From Rhynochetos jubatus (lineage: Eukaryota > Chordata > Aves > Eurypygiformes > Rhynochetidae), in the NCBI GenBank assembly GCA_027574665.1, contig CM050648.1:47521200-47585199 (forward strand): a DNA stretch of 64,000 nucleotides, written 5' to 3'. Both the position numbers and the translations under genes were made by a program. The notes under the pieces were generated by a model. It made no database searches, was not told the DNA's origin, and saw only the letters and a list, made by a program, of their open reading frames with translations. The stretch's first letter is position 1. Each line of letters begins with the position of its first letter. Shown here piece after piece: positions 19,046 through 33,140 of this stretch.

Positions 19046-22000
19046 AGAAGGGCAAGAACAGAGCAGATTATGACCCTTATGTACTACACAGTAATAACAT
19101 CAGGATTTTGTGAGGGTTTTTTGTCTTTTTCCTCTTTCTCAGCTGTTAAGAACAAGGATAAAACATACTACAACATTTCAAGGAGAAAAGCTGTTGAAGA
19201 AGGGTTAGGCACTTCTATGCTGCAGTTCCCAGACCGGAGTTCATGGACCACTCCTGCTCCTCATCACCCCAGCGTTCGTGCAGAGCTGATGTGGGGTCTT
19301 CATGGAGCCTCCTGCCCAAAGGCATCTGCCAGGTAGTGCCCTCCCTGTTTGTAGCACAGCACTACGGTCTCTTTGCTACTACACGATGCAGTGCACAGCA
19401 TCCCATGTCTTCCTGAAACTGCATCACAGCCCATAATATTGAAGCCACTGGAAGCCGGCTTAGGGAAATATGTACTGGTAAACTAAATTCGTTTAATCCC
19501 CTTCATCTGTGATTTTCCCCTCCAAGTGTGTTTCAAAGGAATTTTAATCCCCTTTCCTGTAGGCCAGAGAAGGCACCCAGGCTAGCCGCTTGTCCACACC
19601 TAGCAGAATAGTTTATGTTCACACACTGCCTCAACTAACTCAACTGTGACCCAATAGACGAGGTCATAGTATCCCTCAGAGTGTTTTCGGTATGTCAGAT
19701 TGAAATCCTTATCCATCTTTGCTAATTAGCGTTCTCCCCCAACAGAGGACAAAAGACTTATGCACTCTAGATGATTTTCTTTATCCTGCTTTCCTTCATG
19801 CAATTTATAAAGTTCCCTCCTTGTAATTAGACTCCTCTACACTACCGGCCGCTGCTTTGTACTGATGATTTCCCATGAGCTTGACATCATGAGCTATTGG
19901 ATTCCTGGTGACGGGGAAAAAGTAAATTTTAGCTTCTTTAAATATGGTACTTCGCAAGTAGGTGCTTTAGTCTTTGAAAAAAATGATGAAAGCAGCATAG
20001 CCCGAGATGGGCAAAACCAGCAAATGACTCCAGCCCACGACTATTGTCTGGGGAACATTTGTCTATAGATGGAGTTGTAGATCTTTTATTAGCATCAGCT
20101 TGATGAGTCTATTGAAATTCCTCTGCAAAGCATGAAGTGTCACATAAAAAGAGGAACACATACTAATTTTGCTCCTTCTTAGTACCATTATGTGAGGAAG
20201 GCTGTAAATAGCAAGAAAAGTGTGTAATTGCTAGTCACACTCCTTGTGTTGAGAAATTTGTTTCTTTTTTTTTTTTTTTGTTAACCCCAGGGTTGGTGTG
20301 CAGAAGCTGGGAAAAACTCTGTGCAGGAAAGCACTGAGCTATACCTGGCTTATGAGACTTCCCCCCCCCCGCCCCTGCCTGAAGCGGCGTGCAGAACTGC
20401 GTGCGGCATACACACAACGGTCGTGGAGCTCTGCAGCCCCCTCGGCCCGACCCCTGCCACCGCGGTTGGTTTGGCCGGGGAACAAACGGCTCCAGCAACC
20501 TGGAGCAGAGTCATGTCGTGGTACAAAGTGACCCTGTTAAACAGGGTTCGTGGGTCCGGCATAGGAAGGTCTGGGCTACCCAGTTTCAGAGCAAAAACAT
20601 CACTGTGAAAATAAAAAAAAAAAAAACAACAACAACAAAAAAAAAAAAAAAGCCATGTCCTTGGCTGAAGATAAACAAACCCAGCAAAGCAAAGTTAATC
20701 CTTTTAAAATGTAAATATTAAATTAAACTTTCATTTTAACAGCACCCTTGGGTCTGTTGCCCTTTGGCTGGGTTACCTCCCCTCTCTCCTCTGCTGGGCA
20801 GCACCACTGGGATGGGAGCCCATCCCTTCCGCAGTACAGAGAACAAATTGCTCAAGGTGGGAGGATGCTGTCGTCGCCGGAGTCTTGTCTCTGAGGATCA
20901 CGACACCGGCAAAAAACCCAGCATCTGAGCTAGACTATGGGGTAGAACCTGCTGAATGACAAGCAGGGAGTGCAAGTCTTACCAGCTGCTCCGAGATGCG
21001 GCTGAGCCTGGCTCTCAAGCAGCTTATAGCCTGTCTTTTAAATGCCTCTCTGCCCCCCCCCCACGCCCCCCCCCAGATTCATAGCAGCATTGCAAAAGAT
21101 GATGACGTGTCTGGCTGCTCCAGACTCCTTAGTTAAAAAGCACAGGAGACGAAAAAAAGGTAAGAAGACAGGAAAAAAGGTAAGAAGGAGATGGAAAAAA
21201 GAGGCTGAGACGTAAAGAGCATGGCGCAAGGCACCCAAATCTAACACTTTTTGTGACGTTCATGAAAATAGGTGAACCTAGGAGAGAGCTGAGTTAGGCT
21301 GATGTTCTGTTGGGGGCAGAGCGTGTCTCGAAGATAGGACGGTGGAGGCCAGTGGCTCTGGGTAGGGATCGTTGCGGTAGGATGACACCCTCCGGCACCG
21401 CTCTCTGAGCATCTCTGACGTGAATCCCCCAGAAGGTGTGATGACTTGTTTTTATCCACCAGGTAATTTCCAGTGCAGTAGTTTTGCCCTACCAGTCCCT
21501 TCTTCCACATTCCTCCTGCTTACAGTGTATGATCTTAACACAGTCTGTGGATGTATTTGTTTAGATAAATCCTTTGTTTCTGTGAGTAAGATTTGCTAAT
21601 CCTTATAACCAATTTTATTTACACAGCTGAGCTGGACTTTGGGCAACTTGAAATTCAGGTATCTGCATAGTAGTGCTGAAAGGCACAATGTAGCCAGTAC
21701 CTGGAAAACGTGTTGTGCCTGACCAACAGGACCTTTTTTCCTCTCCGCTCAGCAAAGAGTGGAATTTTAAGTCACCCTGGCTTGCTGTCCTCAGTTTGTA
21801 ATTCTGTTGCTAAGTGGCAATGAAAAGAAGATTATCGGATCACAGATTAACAGAAACCCCTATTCAGTGCTCTTGTGTAATTACACATTTCAGTTACTTA
21901 TTTGAGAACTGATTTTTAGCTGCCGTGCTCCTACCCCACCCTCACCCCTCCATAGATCCGTTATCCGCAGGGGCTGGTCAGGATCCGGAGCAGCTGGCCC

Positions 22001-25000
22001 TTCCCTTCCACCCTCAGTCTCTGCGCCCCAGGGTGGCTCTGCCTACTGGGGCACCCCGAGGCTCTCTGCTCTTGCGGGGGGGGTCTCAGAAACTAAAGTC
22101 CTACCCTAGTCCTTCTGAATAGTTTATTTTGGGACAAAGCAAGAGTGTCTAAAATGGTTTAGAGAGCTCAGGTCTTGCAGAGGTCGCCCGTTTGCTTCCT
22201 TCATAGGGAAATTCCCCATTCCTTTTCCTCTTTGCCCAGCCAACGCGGTTCCACTCTCTCACGCAAAAGTGGTCCAGCGCCTTCGGAAAGCAGAGGAAGA
22301 AACAAACCTGAGCGGCCAAGGTCATTCTTAAATGTTAAGGGTGAACCTGTGGCAGAAATTGCTGAGTGGGAGTTTGAGAGGCATCCAGTGAAAAGGGCAC
22401 AGAAAAATCGGGGAACAGCACCGCTGGCCGGTATCAGGGATGCAGACAGAAAGGGAGCCTGGAAAGGAGATGTAGTTTGTCGGCTGGGAGTAGGGGATGG
22501 TCATGCACAGCTCATGCATTCACAGAAGCACAAGAAGCAAAGGCCTTCTCATGTAGGAAAGCAGTTTAGGTCATTACGTAGAAAAGCTGTAATGAAGAGA
22601 ACCATGTGAGGAAGAGGAGACAGAAAGAAGGGCAGAGCTGCGTGGGGACCCATCCCTGGGACTGAGGGGGAAGAAGGAATATGAGCAGAGCATTTAATAA
22701 GAGCAGGGATGTGGAGAAGAAGAACCGCCTGGGTAAAATGGAAGTAACAGGATTGGCAGGAAGGGATGGCAAGGAACAAGAGCTGCAAAGACGAAAGAAG
22801 GGAAGGCTATGTGGAGGGAGAGAGGTAAACAGGTACACTTTCAGGAGGTTATGGACAAAGACTGTCATGCAAATAAAACACAGAAACGGAAAGTAGCAAT
22901 GTATAGAGAAGCAATTCTGTGTGCAGTTCAATACACCTGCTTTCCAGGGACTGGTATTTTCAATGTATTTTATGCTTGAGTCTCCCAGGAAAGCAGTAAC
23001 TCAAGAAAAAACAAGTCTGAAATAATATTTTCTGAGGAATTGTTTAAAGTTTCAAACCGTAGCTGACATCATTAAATATCTGCTGCCCATGTCCTACTCA
23101 AGGTGTTTGATGGACATCATGCCTTAAAGAACCCCCTGCAAAGGAGACACGGCTGAAGAGCTTGTGTAATTCTCCCATCACGCCGCTCTGCCTTAGCTTG
23201 GCATGTAATTTCTCTTTGGAGGTAACTGTGCTAATTTCAAACAGGACATTCTGTTCGCTAAGGTCAGTTTTAGCTCAGTGAATAGAGTAGTGGGTCCAAA
23301 ACCAGGACTCCTCTGGCTGGGATGTGCCAATGCAGCTGATCAAACACAAGGTAGGCATTCACTTTGCAGTTCCTACCCCAGAACAGGTTTTTCCCATCTA
23401 TGTTATGGTTCTCCTTCAGGCTCCATGAAGGGAATTGGTTTTGATTTCTCTTCATCCTGAGCAGCAAGCTGAAGGATACCCTTGCAGCTCTTTTGTTTTG
23501 GCACAGCACCCTGGATGAGGACGGAAGATCGCTCCTTTTCTTTCCTTCCCAGCTGAGTCCATTTGGATCCTCAGCTCTGAGATGCAGTTTTTTGGGATGT
23601 CAGTGTCAACGGGTAGCATTGACTTCATCAGGGCAGTGCCCAGGGATCACTCCCTAAGTGCGTGCCTGGGAAAGCTTGCCATGTGGAGCAGGGAGAGGGA
23701 CCAGTGTGTACTTCTGAGCAGTGATACGCACAGCCTCTGCTTTGGATTGCTGACCCCATGAGCACTCTGTTTTTGGAAAAAAAGGTTTTGCCTAAGATCA
23801 GGTAGCGTCTGAATCTGAAGTCATTCTAGAAGGAAGAAAAATAACCTCCAAAAATACAGAGCATTCTCTTTTCACTCCTACAGACATCCTACTGTTTTTG
23901 TGATGTCATCTGCGATCTCAGCTCCATCTTCGACCAGAGTTATCAACATCTAAATTCCTTGCACCCATAAAAACTAAATTACTGGGACTATGGCAGCCTT
24001 CCTGTTTGTTAGAATGTCCAGTTATGGCAGGGTGACTAATTTGTCCCTCACCTTGCAATTACATATGTTTCCCTGTATGACCGCTGTGATTAACATAGCG
24101 ACATAGTATGTGATTAGCGTACACTTGTCTCTCATCCCAAGCTGAGCTCTGCTCAGAAGTGAAAGGAATTGCTGGACCCTCTCGTGGTGCCCTTACCTAG
24201 ATGCTGAGGAAACTACCAAGTGAACCCTGATGAAGCAAACGTGACTGTGCCCTTGTGGCAAATAGGGCCTACTCTGGACACTGTGTCAAGTCCAGTCTCC
24301 TCTTGTGAGTCTTCCAGCGTAGTGGGATGGAAAGGATGGACCACGAAAGAAAGAAGCACCGATAGAAGAAGAACAGTTTTCTGTGGAACACCTACAAAGC
24401 AAGGAGAGAGAAAATGGGTGAAGAACATACTGTGCCACACAGCACACACCAAGACTGTTAGCTTTCTGAGGGAGGGGACATCCTGTGCTCTCTTGTGTAA
24501 TTCTTTTTTCTCAATCCCTTCTTAATTTTTGCTGTTAAAAAAAACCCCACCCATCCATAATAGGTTTCTTTTCTAAAGGTGTCACTGATGGGTTGTTCCC
24601 TTTGTCTTAGGGTGACAGTCATATAGAAACCATCACACGGTGAACTGGGATGCTGGGATGTCTCCTGCTCCGCCACCTCCCCATAGCTTGATGCATCACT
24701 GGTGTAAGCCCAGTCCACGGGTAGAGCTGCCTCAGGTTAAAACCATGCGAAGCTGAGAGGAAGAAGAGTGAAGGAAAGGGGGATGGAGAGGTGCTGCTGG
24801 AGAATTTTCTCCAGCATTACTTGATGATAAGACCAATAAAGAAACTTGCTGCTCCCCCGGGTGCCTTTTGTTAGCTGCAGTTCTATTAATCAGGTTGAGT
24901 ACTGTTTTTCTTTTCATTACAAAATGTGTCAAAACTTCTGAAAGAAAAAGGTAGGTGCTTCCTAAGGGATTCGTCCTTTGAGAACAGGAAAGTGTCAGTA

Positions 25001-25224
25001 CGTTGCCAGAGAGCTTCTGATTTAAGAGATCAATGACAAAGCTGGAAAGTCATTTTTGGGAAGGGATTTGTTACCTACATGAAAGGAGACACTAGGAAAG
25101 AGAGGCTGTATTGCAGTCCCGGACTGTTCTTTATTCCCATGGCCTTCACTGAGCACAACTGGGTACATTTTAATGCCAGTGAAGGTGTATTTCCAGCCAA
25201 ACCAAAAATGTTGCAGATGTAACA
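19046..25224. other. TTR-DSG2 intergenic region, left part
   Basis: No gene recognised. Low-complexity runs: T15 at 20265-20279, A/CAA-rich 20613-20651, C-runs at 21054-21075. The longer open frames (for example 22175-22609 plus, 22566-22931 minus) have biased composition and no recognisable domain. Confidence 0.6.
20613..20651. repeat. A-rich low complexity, (A)n(CAA)n
   Basis: A-run, four CAA units, then another A-run of about 14. Confidence 0.85.
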
Positions 25225-25685
25225 GTGCCCAGAAAGCCTGGCCGGCGCATCACACGTCTGCGCGTGAAGGTGTGTTCTGCCAGCCGCTCTGCTGCCCATC
25301 CCTTGCGGAGACGGCTGTCGCACCCCATTTTCGGGTACCGCCGTGGGACTCGGCCCGTACCCCAGGCTGGACTGAGCCTCTCTGGACATCCCCGGTGTCA
25401 CTGGGGATTTTTGCGCGCCGGGAGGCGGGGGACACTGGCAATCGCAGGCTGCCACCTCGTGGCCTCCGGCCCTCGCAGGCCTCCACCTCCCACCCGTGGG
25501 GTTTGGGTTTGCTCCTGCTCCGGGAAATACCCTTGGTTTCCGTGGTGGTGGGGCGGGAGGCGCCGGGGCTGCTGCGGGCAGGGAAGGGAGCCCCAGGCTT
25601 TCCGGCACAGAAGGAAAGGTTCCGGTGGTCCTGCTTCAAGACACGCGTTCCGCCCTTGGGGCCTTCGGGGCGGTAGCTGGTCGTC
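25225..25685. promoter_or_regulatory. Isolated CpG-rich block (orphan CpG island)
   Basis: Many CpGs (GGCCGGCGC, GCGCGTGAAGG, TTTGCGCGCCGGG, GGCGGTAGC) in an otherwise AT-rich, CpG-poor intergenic stretch. Open frames run on both strands with biased composition, as expected for a GC-rich block rather than a coding exon. It may be a promoter of an unrecognised transcript or a regulatory island. Confidence 0.5.
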
Positions 25686-25795
25686 ATAAAGGTAATCAAC
25701 CAACTCTCTTTCCACTGACACCAGGGAAAATGCCTCCCATTCCTCTATCACCGTGATTCTGAAGCTTATCTGTTGTGGCAGACAGAGCCAGCCAT

Positions 25796-25848
25796 AAAAA
25801 AACCAACCAACAAACCAACCAAACAACCAAACACAGACCAAAACAAAC
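25796..25848. repeat. (AACC)n-type low complexity
   Basis: Imperfect ACCAACCAACAAACC repeat on the plus strand. Confidence 0.75.
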
Positions 25849-25849
25849 T

Positions 25850-28800
25850 AAAAATCATTCTGTCACTGAGATAAAGAAAGAAAAAAAATATGCTGAAGGC
25901 AGATTCCCTTCCCTTTGAAAGCCTGGTTTTCTTCCAAACAAACGTAATGCGCTCAGGTCAGATATTGTCCAACTCCAACTCCTCCAAACCAAAAAGCACC
26001 GAGTCTGCTGGATGAGCCCACTGCACAGTGGAGTATCTCAATTCCTGGTGATCCCTTAATCTGGCTGTAGAGCACAGCAGGAAAAGGTATATGTGGGAGA
26101 GGAACAAAGAGAGGTTATCTGAGGGGCAGGGCTTTTCAAAGGAGGCTCTCTCTGAAATGAACCCTGGTGGTACTAACTGCTAATTTGTTTGTGGTACAAA
26201 TTCCTTCCAGTGCAGCAAACATTCCTCACAGATTATTTCTTTCTAACACACAGCAGATAATTTTGTAAACTCATACTGGGCGGTATGTTCAGCACATTCT
26301 CTTCCAAAAGGAATTAAAAAAACCCCAACAGCTTCTCTCCTTCCTCGCCATCCCATATTGTGTCACATATTGTCCTTTTCTGCTCATGCCAAACTTCATC
26401 TGATGCAACAAATCAGCCTTCAGGAACCTTGAATTGTGTTTACAGCAGAACCTTAGATATCACCACTGAGATTTATAGGAAGGGGATCACAATAAAATGG
26501 TGAGATCTCAGGTAAATTATACACTGAAATATCTCGTATGAGTGGGGGCCTTGAATAATCAGGATTTTTTTGGCAGAACACTTCCTTAAATATATCCTTT
26601 AAAAGGCTTCCTTAATCCTCGAACTGTTAACCATAATTCTATACTGACCTGTATTAATTTACAAGTCCAGTTTTACTGCACTTGCTTTCCCAGACCCTAA
26701 TGCTGTGTTATGCTCAACAGGTACAAGGTACTTAAGCCTTCTTTTAACTTTAGACCAGTCTTCAGGGATTCTCTTGGATCTGAAAGGGGCAGAACACAAT
26801 GGGAAGGGGTGAGGCAGGTAAGGAGAAGGCAAATAAGATTTTTTTTTTTTTTCCTAACTGTAGGTTTCAAAACAATTTAATTCTGAATGTCTCACAAGTA
26901 TTTTGAAGTAATCTTAGGAAGTAACATGAGCAGGGTGAGCCAGAAAATTTAGCAGAGTTTATAAAGGTGGTCGCCTCTATTCAAGTTGTAAGGGAAATTT
27001 CCATGTGAGAGACCTGTGTTCTGTTCCATCTTATCTTCCCTCTCTGATAAGAACATCCTAACTAACAGCTTCAAAAATGCTGCAAGGCTGCTCTGCTTGG
27101 ATGTGTTTCACATCGTATCAAATATTTCAATGCTCATTAATTCAAAGAACGGGGGTGTGAGAATGATCCTCCCCTCCTTGTTCAGTACACGTCCTTGAGA
27201 TCTGCTCCAGATGTTTACCCGCTGTAGTCTGGACTTCATCTGCTCCCCCTGACTGCCATTTATCCAGCGTGCAGGAAGCTCAGCTATTAACTGCTTCCAC
27301 TAGCACCACCCATTAGGGTGGTATTTAATGTGGGAAGGCTAGTTGGGGCATTTAGAGGGCAGCCACACTTTTACCCCTCTGACATTGTCTAATTTGCTTG
27401 TTTGTTTCAAGAGATGCCTGAAAAATCTCACACAGAACTCTGAATGGATATGGTTTGGTTTGCATTAGGGAAAAATGTTCTAATCCTGTGAGGCAGAGTG
27501 TAAGGAGAAGGAATAGTCCCTCTACAAGTTACCAGGACTATGGAAAACTAACTATTTGTATGGATCTGTGTTTCAGCTCTTCTACATCTTTCTTACAGGA
27601 AGAAAACAAAGGCAGGATGGATGACAAAGCAGCTTTTCTGTAACAGATGATAGGTTATTTTGACAGTACCTCTCGGGAGTTCTGATTCAAAAAGAGGGTG
27701 AAAGGCTTTGTCTTTCCTGCTGTTGCAAAAGTCAAGCTTGCTGGCTACAGGACAAGAGTGTTAGGTGTATCACAGGATGATAAATGGCAAAATGCTGGGT
27801 GCCCCTCTGCAAACAGCAAGCTTCTCCCTGCCAGCACTAGCCGTGTTGTCAGGTGTGAGCTACATCAGGTGCAATGCAGCAGCTGGGAGATGTCATCTGG
27901 CTCCATCTAAAAGCTGATGCCATAAGCACATAATTCCTTCTACTTGGAAGCTCTGCTTTTAGCATTTTTGTTTTCAAGAAAGGATGAAGGGAGTAATTGG
28001 TAATGCTTGCAAATTAAAAATTAAATTAATAAAAAAATAAAAATCTGCCATTTCACAAGAGGAAGAAATCAAGGGAAGCGAGGAAAGCACTGGGTTGAGC
28101 AGTGTGGGTGGCAGGAGAAGGCAGCCAAGGCAACCTGCCAGGCTGGAGGTTGTCCAGGGAGGCTGTCGCAGCCCTGCCGCTGGTACCCAGCCCAGGGCAC
28201 TGCCGCAGCCCATGCCCTTCTGCTGCCCAGTGCCGTGTCACTGCCACCAAGCTACTCCAGCATCCACAACCGCCCCGTGTTCCACAGCCGCTCCCAGATA
28301 CCCTGTCCCCAGCAGAAGGGTAGTTGGGTGCTTCGGGAAGCTGGATTCCAGGCCTGAGGGACACCCATCAGTTGGTACCAGCACTGTCCTCTCAAACTCC
28401 TGCGCTCCTCCAGGGTTTAAACTTTACCCACGCTCCAAAGATCTTGGATAATCATTATTCAGGGAATCAATCCAGTTTGTTGCTTAATCACTGGGAAGTG
28501 ATATCTCTTCTCTGAGTATTATTTGCTAGAGATAACAGATCTAAGAGAAATATTCTGATGAAACATTTGAATCATAGGTCAGAAAGCAGCTTGGAGCTGA
28601 GGCAGGAGGGCTGTAAACCCTCCCGCCCCAGCGACCTGCACAACAAACTGTTTGCCAGGCGGTTTCCCCCCAGCACGTCTGCAGCACCTTCTGGAGGCAT
28701 TCCCACTGCTCGGCTGAAGACACTTTCTGTTGTATATTTCAGGAAAATGAGTTTCAGGGCAATTTTAAAACCAGTGCTGTCACTTTGTACAGATGTTTCA

Positions 28801-30234
28801 GTAACTAAAAGGAAATAAGGAAGTAACTAGAGGGAACATCTGCACGGTGGGAATCCCTCTTTCCCTGGGCTTCACCAGCTAATACAAGGTAACTATGGAA
28901 GTTTCCCTCAGCATCTGACAATTCAAAAATTTGCTTAAACGCCGTTCTGCAAGACAACTTCTCTGATGACTATTGATTATTCAAAAATGTTCTCATCCTT
29001 AAGGTAAAATCAAAAGAGAACATTTTGGGGCATAAATATGAATTAAGAGTCTTTGTATTTGAGGAAGAAATTGAAAATTTTAAGACTTACACAATGTAGT
29101 TTACTGCATTCCCACTGTTCGGTACCATTACAGTGAAAGCCCCTGGTTCACATTCTAGAAACTGACACGAATGAGATTAAATAAAGATGCAGTTTTCACC
29201 TGTGGCCCATACCCTCATTACAGCCTCTGTGACCCAATGAATAGGGAGCTGTAAAAAGGAGGATAACCTCCCCACACCATCCCTCCCACCCTGTCCCCAC
29301 AGTAGTGGAGCTGGTACCCAGCCCTGCTCTACCTCCAACTTTTATCCTTAGCTTTGCCTACTTCGGTGTCTTTTCCAGCTGCGGAAATAAAGACGTGGTG
29401 CAGTGAGGAGGACAGCATGGCCCCCTGGTACCAAATACTGGTGCAGCTTATTTTGTCCGTATACTTGGACTGCAAAAGCTGAGACCCTCCAGCACTTCGT
29501 ACCACCCGGGAGCTATCCTTTGTGGCAGGCAGTCAGCAGAGAGCCATGGACATGGCGATGTCCTCTGCGGCAGCACCTGAAGTTAAATAATGTGCTCGTT
29601 TGGGGAGCAGCTTTCAGTGTCTTCTCTGCATAGACTGTAACGCCCTCTATCCCATTCTTGAGGAGGGGGAGCAGATCCTGAGTTTGATTTTCAGCTGCCA
29701 AGGTGCTGAGCAATAGGATGTGCCAGGGAGACTTAACCACCTGCAGTGTCAACTCCTAAGGTGAGGCCACCCAGAGAGACTGCAACCTCTTTCTGTGGTT
29801 CAAGGGTCACAACGGCTACTTTTGTGCTCTTACTTCTTGGCACAGATTCTCACGGGAGGGTTGGGGCACTGAGCGTGGCTTAGATGGCAATGAGGTCCCT
29901 GCCCTACGCTAGTTTTTTACTCAGTGATTGCTCTCTGCAGAGAGAGAAAAATGCCCCATTTCTTCTTATCCAGTTACCTCCCTAATCCATTTACTGTCCA
30001 TTTGTGCCAGATGACTGTTGCCCTGTTCTCCCTTGACACTGAGTGTCTCCTGGATCATGCCAAGAGTCCTCCTTGTCCAGGGTCCCATCATCATCAGTCA
30101 CCGTAAGGGAATGCCTAGGAAAGAGGGTCTTCCCACCACGGCTCTCAGCAATCAGCTGTTTCCCACAGCATTCTCCTGGAGAAACTGGCTGCTCCTGGCT
30201 TGGAAGGGTGCACTCCTCGCTGCATGAACAACTG
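25850..30234. other. TTR-DSG2 intergenic region, middle part
   Basis: No gene recognised. A GC-richer patch at 28090-28330 has few conserved features. T-run at 26840-26851. Confidence 0.6.
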
Positions 30235-31062
30235 GCCGGATGGCCGGGCCCAAAGAGTTGTGGTGAATGAAATTAAATACAGTTGGTGGCTGGTGACAAG
30301 CGGTGTTCCCCCAGGCTCAGTGCTGGGGCCAGTTCTGTTGGACACCTTTATCGATCATCTGGACGAGGGGATCGAATGGACCCTCACTAAGTCTGCAGAT
30401 GGCACCAAGTTAGATGGGAATGTTGATTGGTGTTAGGGCAAGAAGGCTCTACAGAGGGACCTGGACAGGCTGGATCGATGGGCCAAGGCCAGCTGTGTGA
30501 GGTTCAACAAGGCCAAGTGCCGGGTCCTGCACTTGGGTCACACCAACCCCCTGCAATGCTACAGGCTTGGGGACGAGTGGCTGGAAAGCTGCCTGGTGGA
30601 AAAGGACCTGGGGGTGTTGGTCGACAGCTGGCTGAATGCCAGCCGGCAGTGTGCTCAGGTGGCCAAGAAGGCCAATTCAGGAACAGTGTGGCCAGCAGGA
30701 CGAGGGAAGTGATTATCCCCTTGTACCTGATTGCTCTCTACAACTGCCTGAATGGAGGTTGTAACGAGGTGGGTGTTGGTCTCCTCTCCCAAGTGACAGG
30801 TGATAGGACAAGAGGGAATGGCCTCAAGTTGTGCCAAGGGAAGTTTAGACTGGATATTAGGAAAAATTTCTTCACTGAGAGGGCTGTCAGGCATTGGAAC
30901 AGGCTGCCCAGGGGAGCAGCGGAGTCACCATCCCTGGAGGTATTTGATAGACATGTGGGTGAGGCACTTAGGGACATGATTTAGTGGTGGGTTTAGTTAG
31001 TGTTAGGTTAACAGTTGGACTTCATTTTAGAGCTCCTTTCCAATGTATAAGATTCTGTGATT
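30235..31062 (+). repeat. CR1 LINE with end of reverse-transcriptase ORF
   Basis: Forward CR1. Positions about 30247-30420 still translate as reverse transcriptase: [13 protein letters not shown], then D-E-G-I-E. The catalytic F-A-D-D of CR1 is degraded to S-A-D-G and the frame is broken afterwards. It continues through the ORF2 end (F-R-L-D-I-R, H-W-N-R-L-P) into a tail with ATTCTGTGATTC. A dead copy. Confidence 0.95.
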
Positions 31063-33110
31063 CTCTCAGCTTTCTCCAGAGCTGGAAGCCATTTCTGCAT
31101 GTTCAGTAGCCCTCAGTGGCTTGTGCCTTGAATCCGTGCAAGCTCTGCCATTCACAGCAGCTTTTCTAACTGTGTATGCTTCAGCTTCAGCTGCAGGTAC
31201 GGACTGTGGGGCAGGAGACGTGGTGCCTGTTCCCACACGGAACATCCTGGGCTGGGAGAGCCACGGATTCAAATCCCTCAAGCAAAGGCCAAACCCCCCA
31301 AGTGCTTGGCCATGCTCTGTGCCCCACCACCCCCAGGTATGACACACATCGCTGTGCCGGCCCCACCACAGGCTCCAGCCCAGGTTGGTGTGGGCAGGGC
31401 TGGGGGTTGAGCACTTGCAAGCTGCGGCCCCTGGGCCAAAGCCTACAGAGGCCCAGGTGAACAGGAACCATTTTTCTCATTGTGCCAACAAAACCAGGTC
31501 CTGAAGGGGGCCTGCCCCGCTGCTCGGCACGCGCTGGCGAATTTGGCATCACCTACGGACCTCAGGCACCCAGGGGCTGACCTTCCTGGCTTTTGCTTCA
31601 AGAGGGCTCACAAACCGAGCCCGCCCGGCAGCCTGGGGGCCCTGTCCAGCCCAGCCTCATGTCCTCACATGGAAAAGGACTCTGATTTTTTTCCTTCTTT
31701 CCCTTCTGATTTTCACTCTGGTTGGTTCATCTGGAGGAGTGTGTTCCAAAGCCTGCGCTGGCACCAGGCAGACAGCAGCTTTCCTACCCCGAAGGCAGGA
31801 AGAGCAGATGGCTGTCACTGCCTTCTGAGCTCACAGGGAGCAAAAAGGCCACCAGGAAGGAGAAGGGGCCAGTAGGGGAGACAGCCAGAGCTGGTGGCTC
31901 TGCTGCCACAGTTCAAGGAGAGGGAGTGATGCATTTTTGGGATGCCCCAAGGCCATAAACACCATCACTCTCCTGGGCAGAGCAGCTGTTTTATTTAACC
32001 TTCTAAAAACTGATCTACTGCTGATAACCCCAGCAAGCTTTAAGCCTTTGATGGTGGACGATGGTCAAATTCCCAGGAAAGAACAGAGCCTGGAAGAGAT
32101 CCTCCTGTCTCGCAAAGCCTGGCCTGGCTCCAAGCATACACCAAGACATGATGCAGAAAATACCTTTGTGTGGGCGCCCGGGACAGGCGCTCCGCTTGCT
32201 CTCCTGCTGGGGACGGCTGCGTCCTCGCTGCGGCACGCCGGTTCGTACTAGTGTGACATATGGGTGAGGATGCGCAGGAAAAACAAAGCATCCTGGATAC
32301 AGGCCCTGTCACACTGGTATTTCAGCGTAACCGTGCTCTGTTATTTTTAGATAAGAAAATCACAGGCTCCGTTTTTACTTTTGCAGAATGAGGCATTTCT
32401 CACAAAGATAAGAGCTTAGGGCTAGTCCCGGACTCGGGGTTATCTAGTGGTCGGATGCTAAGCAGGCATTTCTGTTAGCTGGGGTCTGTACATTCCTCCC
32501 ACCAGCCACCATCATTTACAAAACAGCTCCATTACAAGTGACTTCTTTAATCTGATGGATGTTCTGCCAGCATTAGCACGTGCTGATAGCATCGGAAGCC
32601 TTGGTACCGGACTAAGCCAAACAATGGAGATTCACCCTTAACGAACCGATTCTTTACAGCACTAGCAAATCTGTGATAGAAGTTGATATATAAACGACAC
32701 ACAGGGAAGTCAGGATTTGTGTGACACTGTCCTGACTCGACTTATGTCCTCTTCTGGATGTAAACAACGATGTTTTAACAGCTACAAAGCCAAGACTGTG
32801 TTTTATGCCATGTTGTTTGGAAGTATAAACTGATCAGAAGAGCTGGACTGAAAGCCCAGTAGATCTGTGGATGGGATGCTGCTGTCTTGCATCAGGTTCT
32901 TACAGAACTCAGCGTGCTTCGTCAGCAGGCACAATCCACTTTTTTTCAGAACCTGTTAATTAGCAGGACGCCAACTTTTATTACATCTGTATCTTTCAGA
33001 TACTCCTTCAGGCTATTTGGGAAATCCCAATCCTCATTCTATCTTTAAACTACTTATTTCCAGTAGGAAAGTCTGTATTTTCACTGGGGTAGATGTCGTA
33101 AAACTGAACA
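31063..33110. other. Intergenic region downstream of DSG2
   Basis: Between the CR1 copy and the presumed DSG2 3' end. No gene recognised; overlapping open frames at 31066-31960 on both strands have no recognisable domain. Confidence 0.55.
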
Positions 33111-33134
33111 AAGAACCAACACACAGGGGAGTTC

Positions 33135-33140
33135 TTTATT
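33135..33140 (-). terminator. DSG2: Candidate distal DSG2 poly(A) signal
   Basis: AATAAA on the minus strand with a GT-rich element about 12 nt downstream; gives a 3' UTR of about 1.8 kb. Confidence 0.5.

Noticed and set aside
22175..22609. 144-codon plus-strand open frame
   Set aside because: Biased, Arg/Lys/Ser-rich composition, no domain, no splice context; the other strand is equally open.
23265..23340. tRNA-like D-arm sequence (TAGCTCAGTGAATAGAGTAG)
   Set aside because: The D-stem can pair, but no proper five-base anticodon stem, acceptor stem or T-arm box (GGTTCGANTCC) follows.
25075..25841. Several overlapping open frames of 150-177 codons on both strands
   Set aside because: They coincide with the CpG-rich block, where stop codons are rare by composition; all frames look alike and Pro/Gly/Arg-rich.
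30427..30984. 185-codon open frame
   Set aside because: Lies within a dead CR1 LINE; not a host gene.
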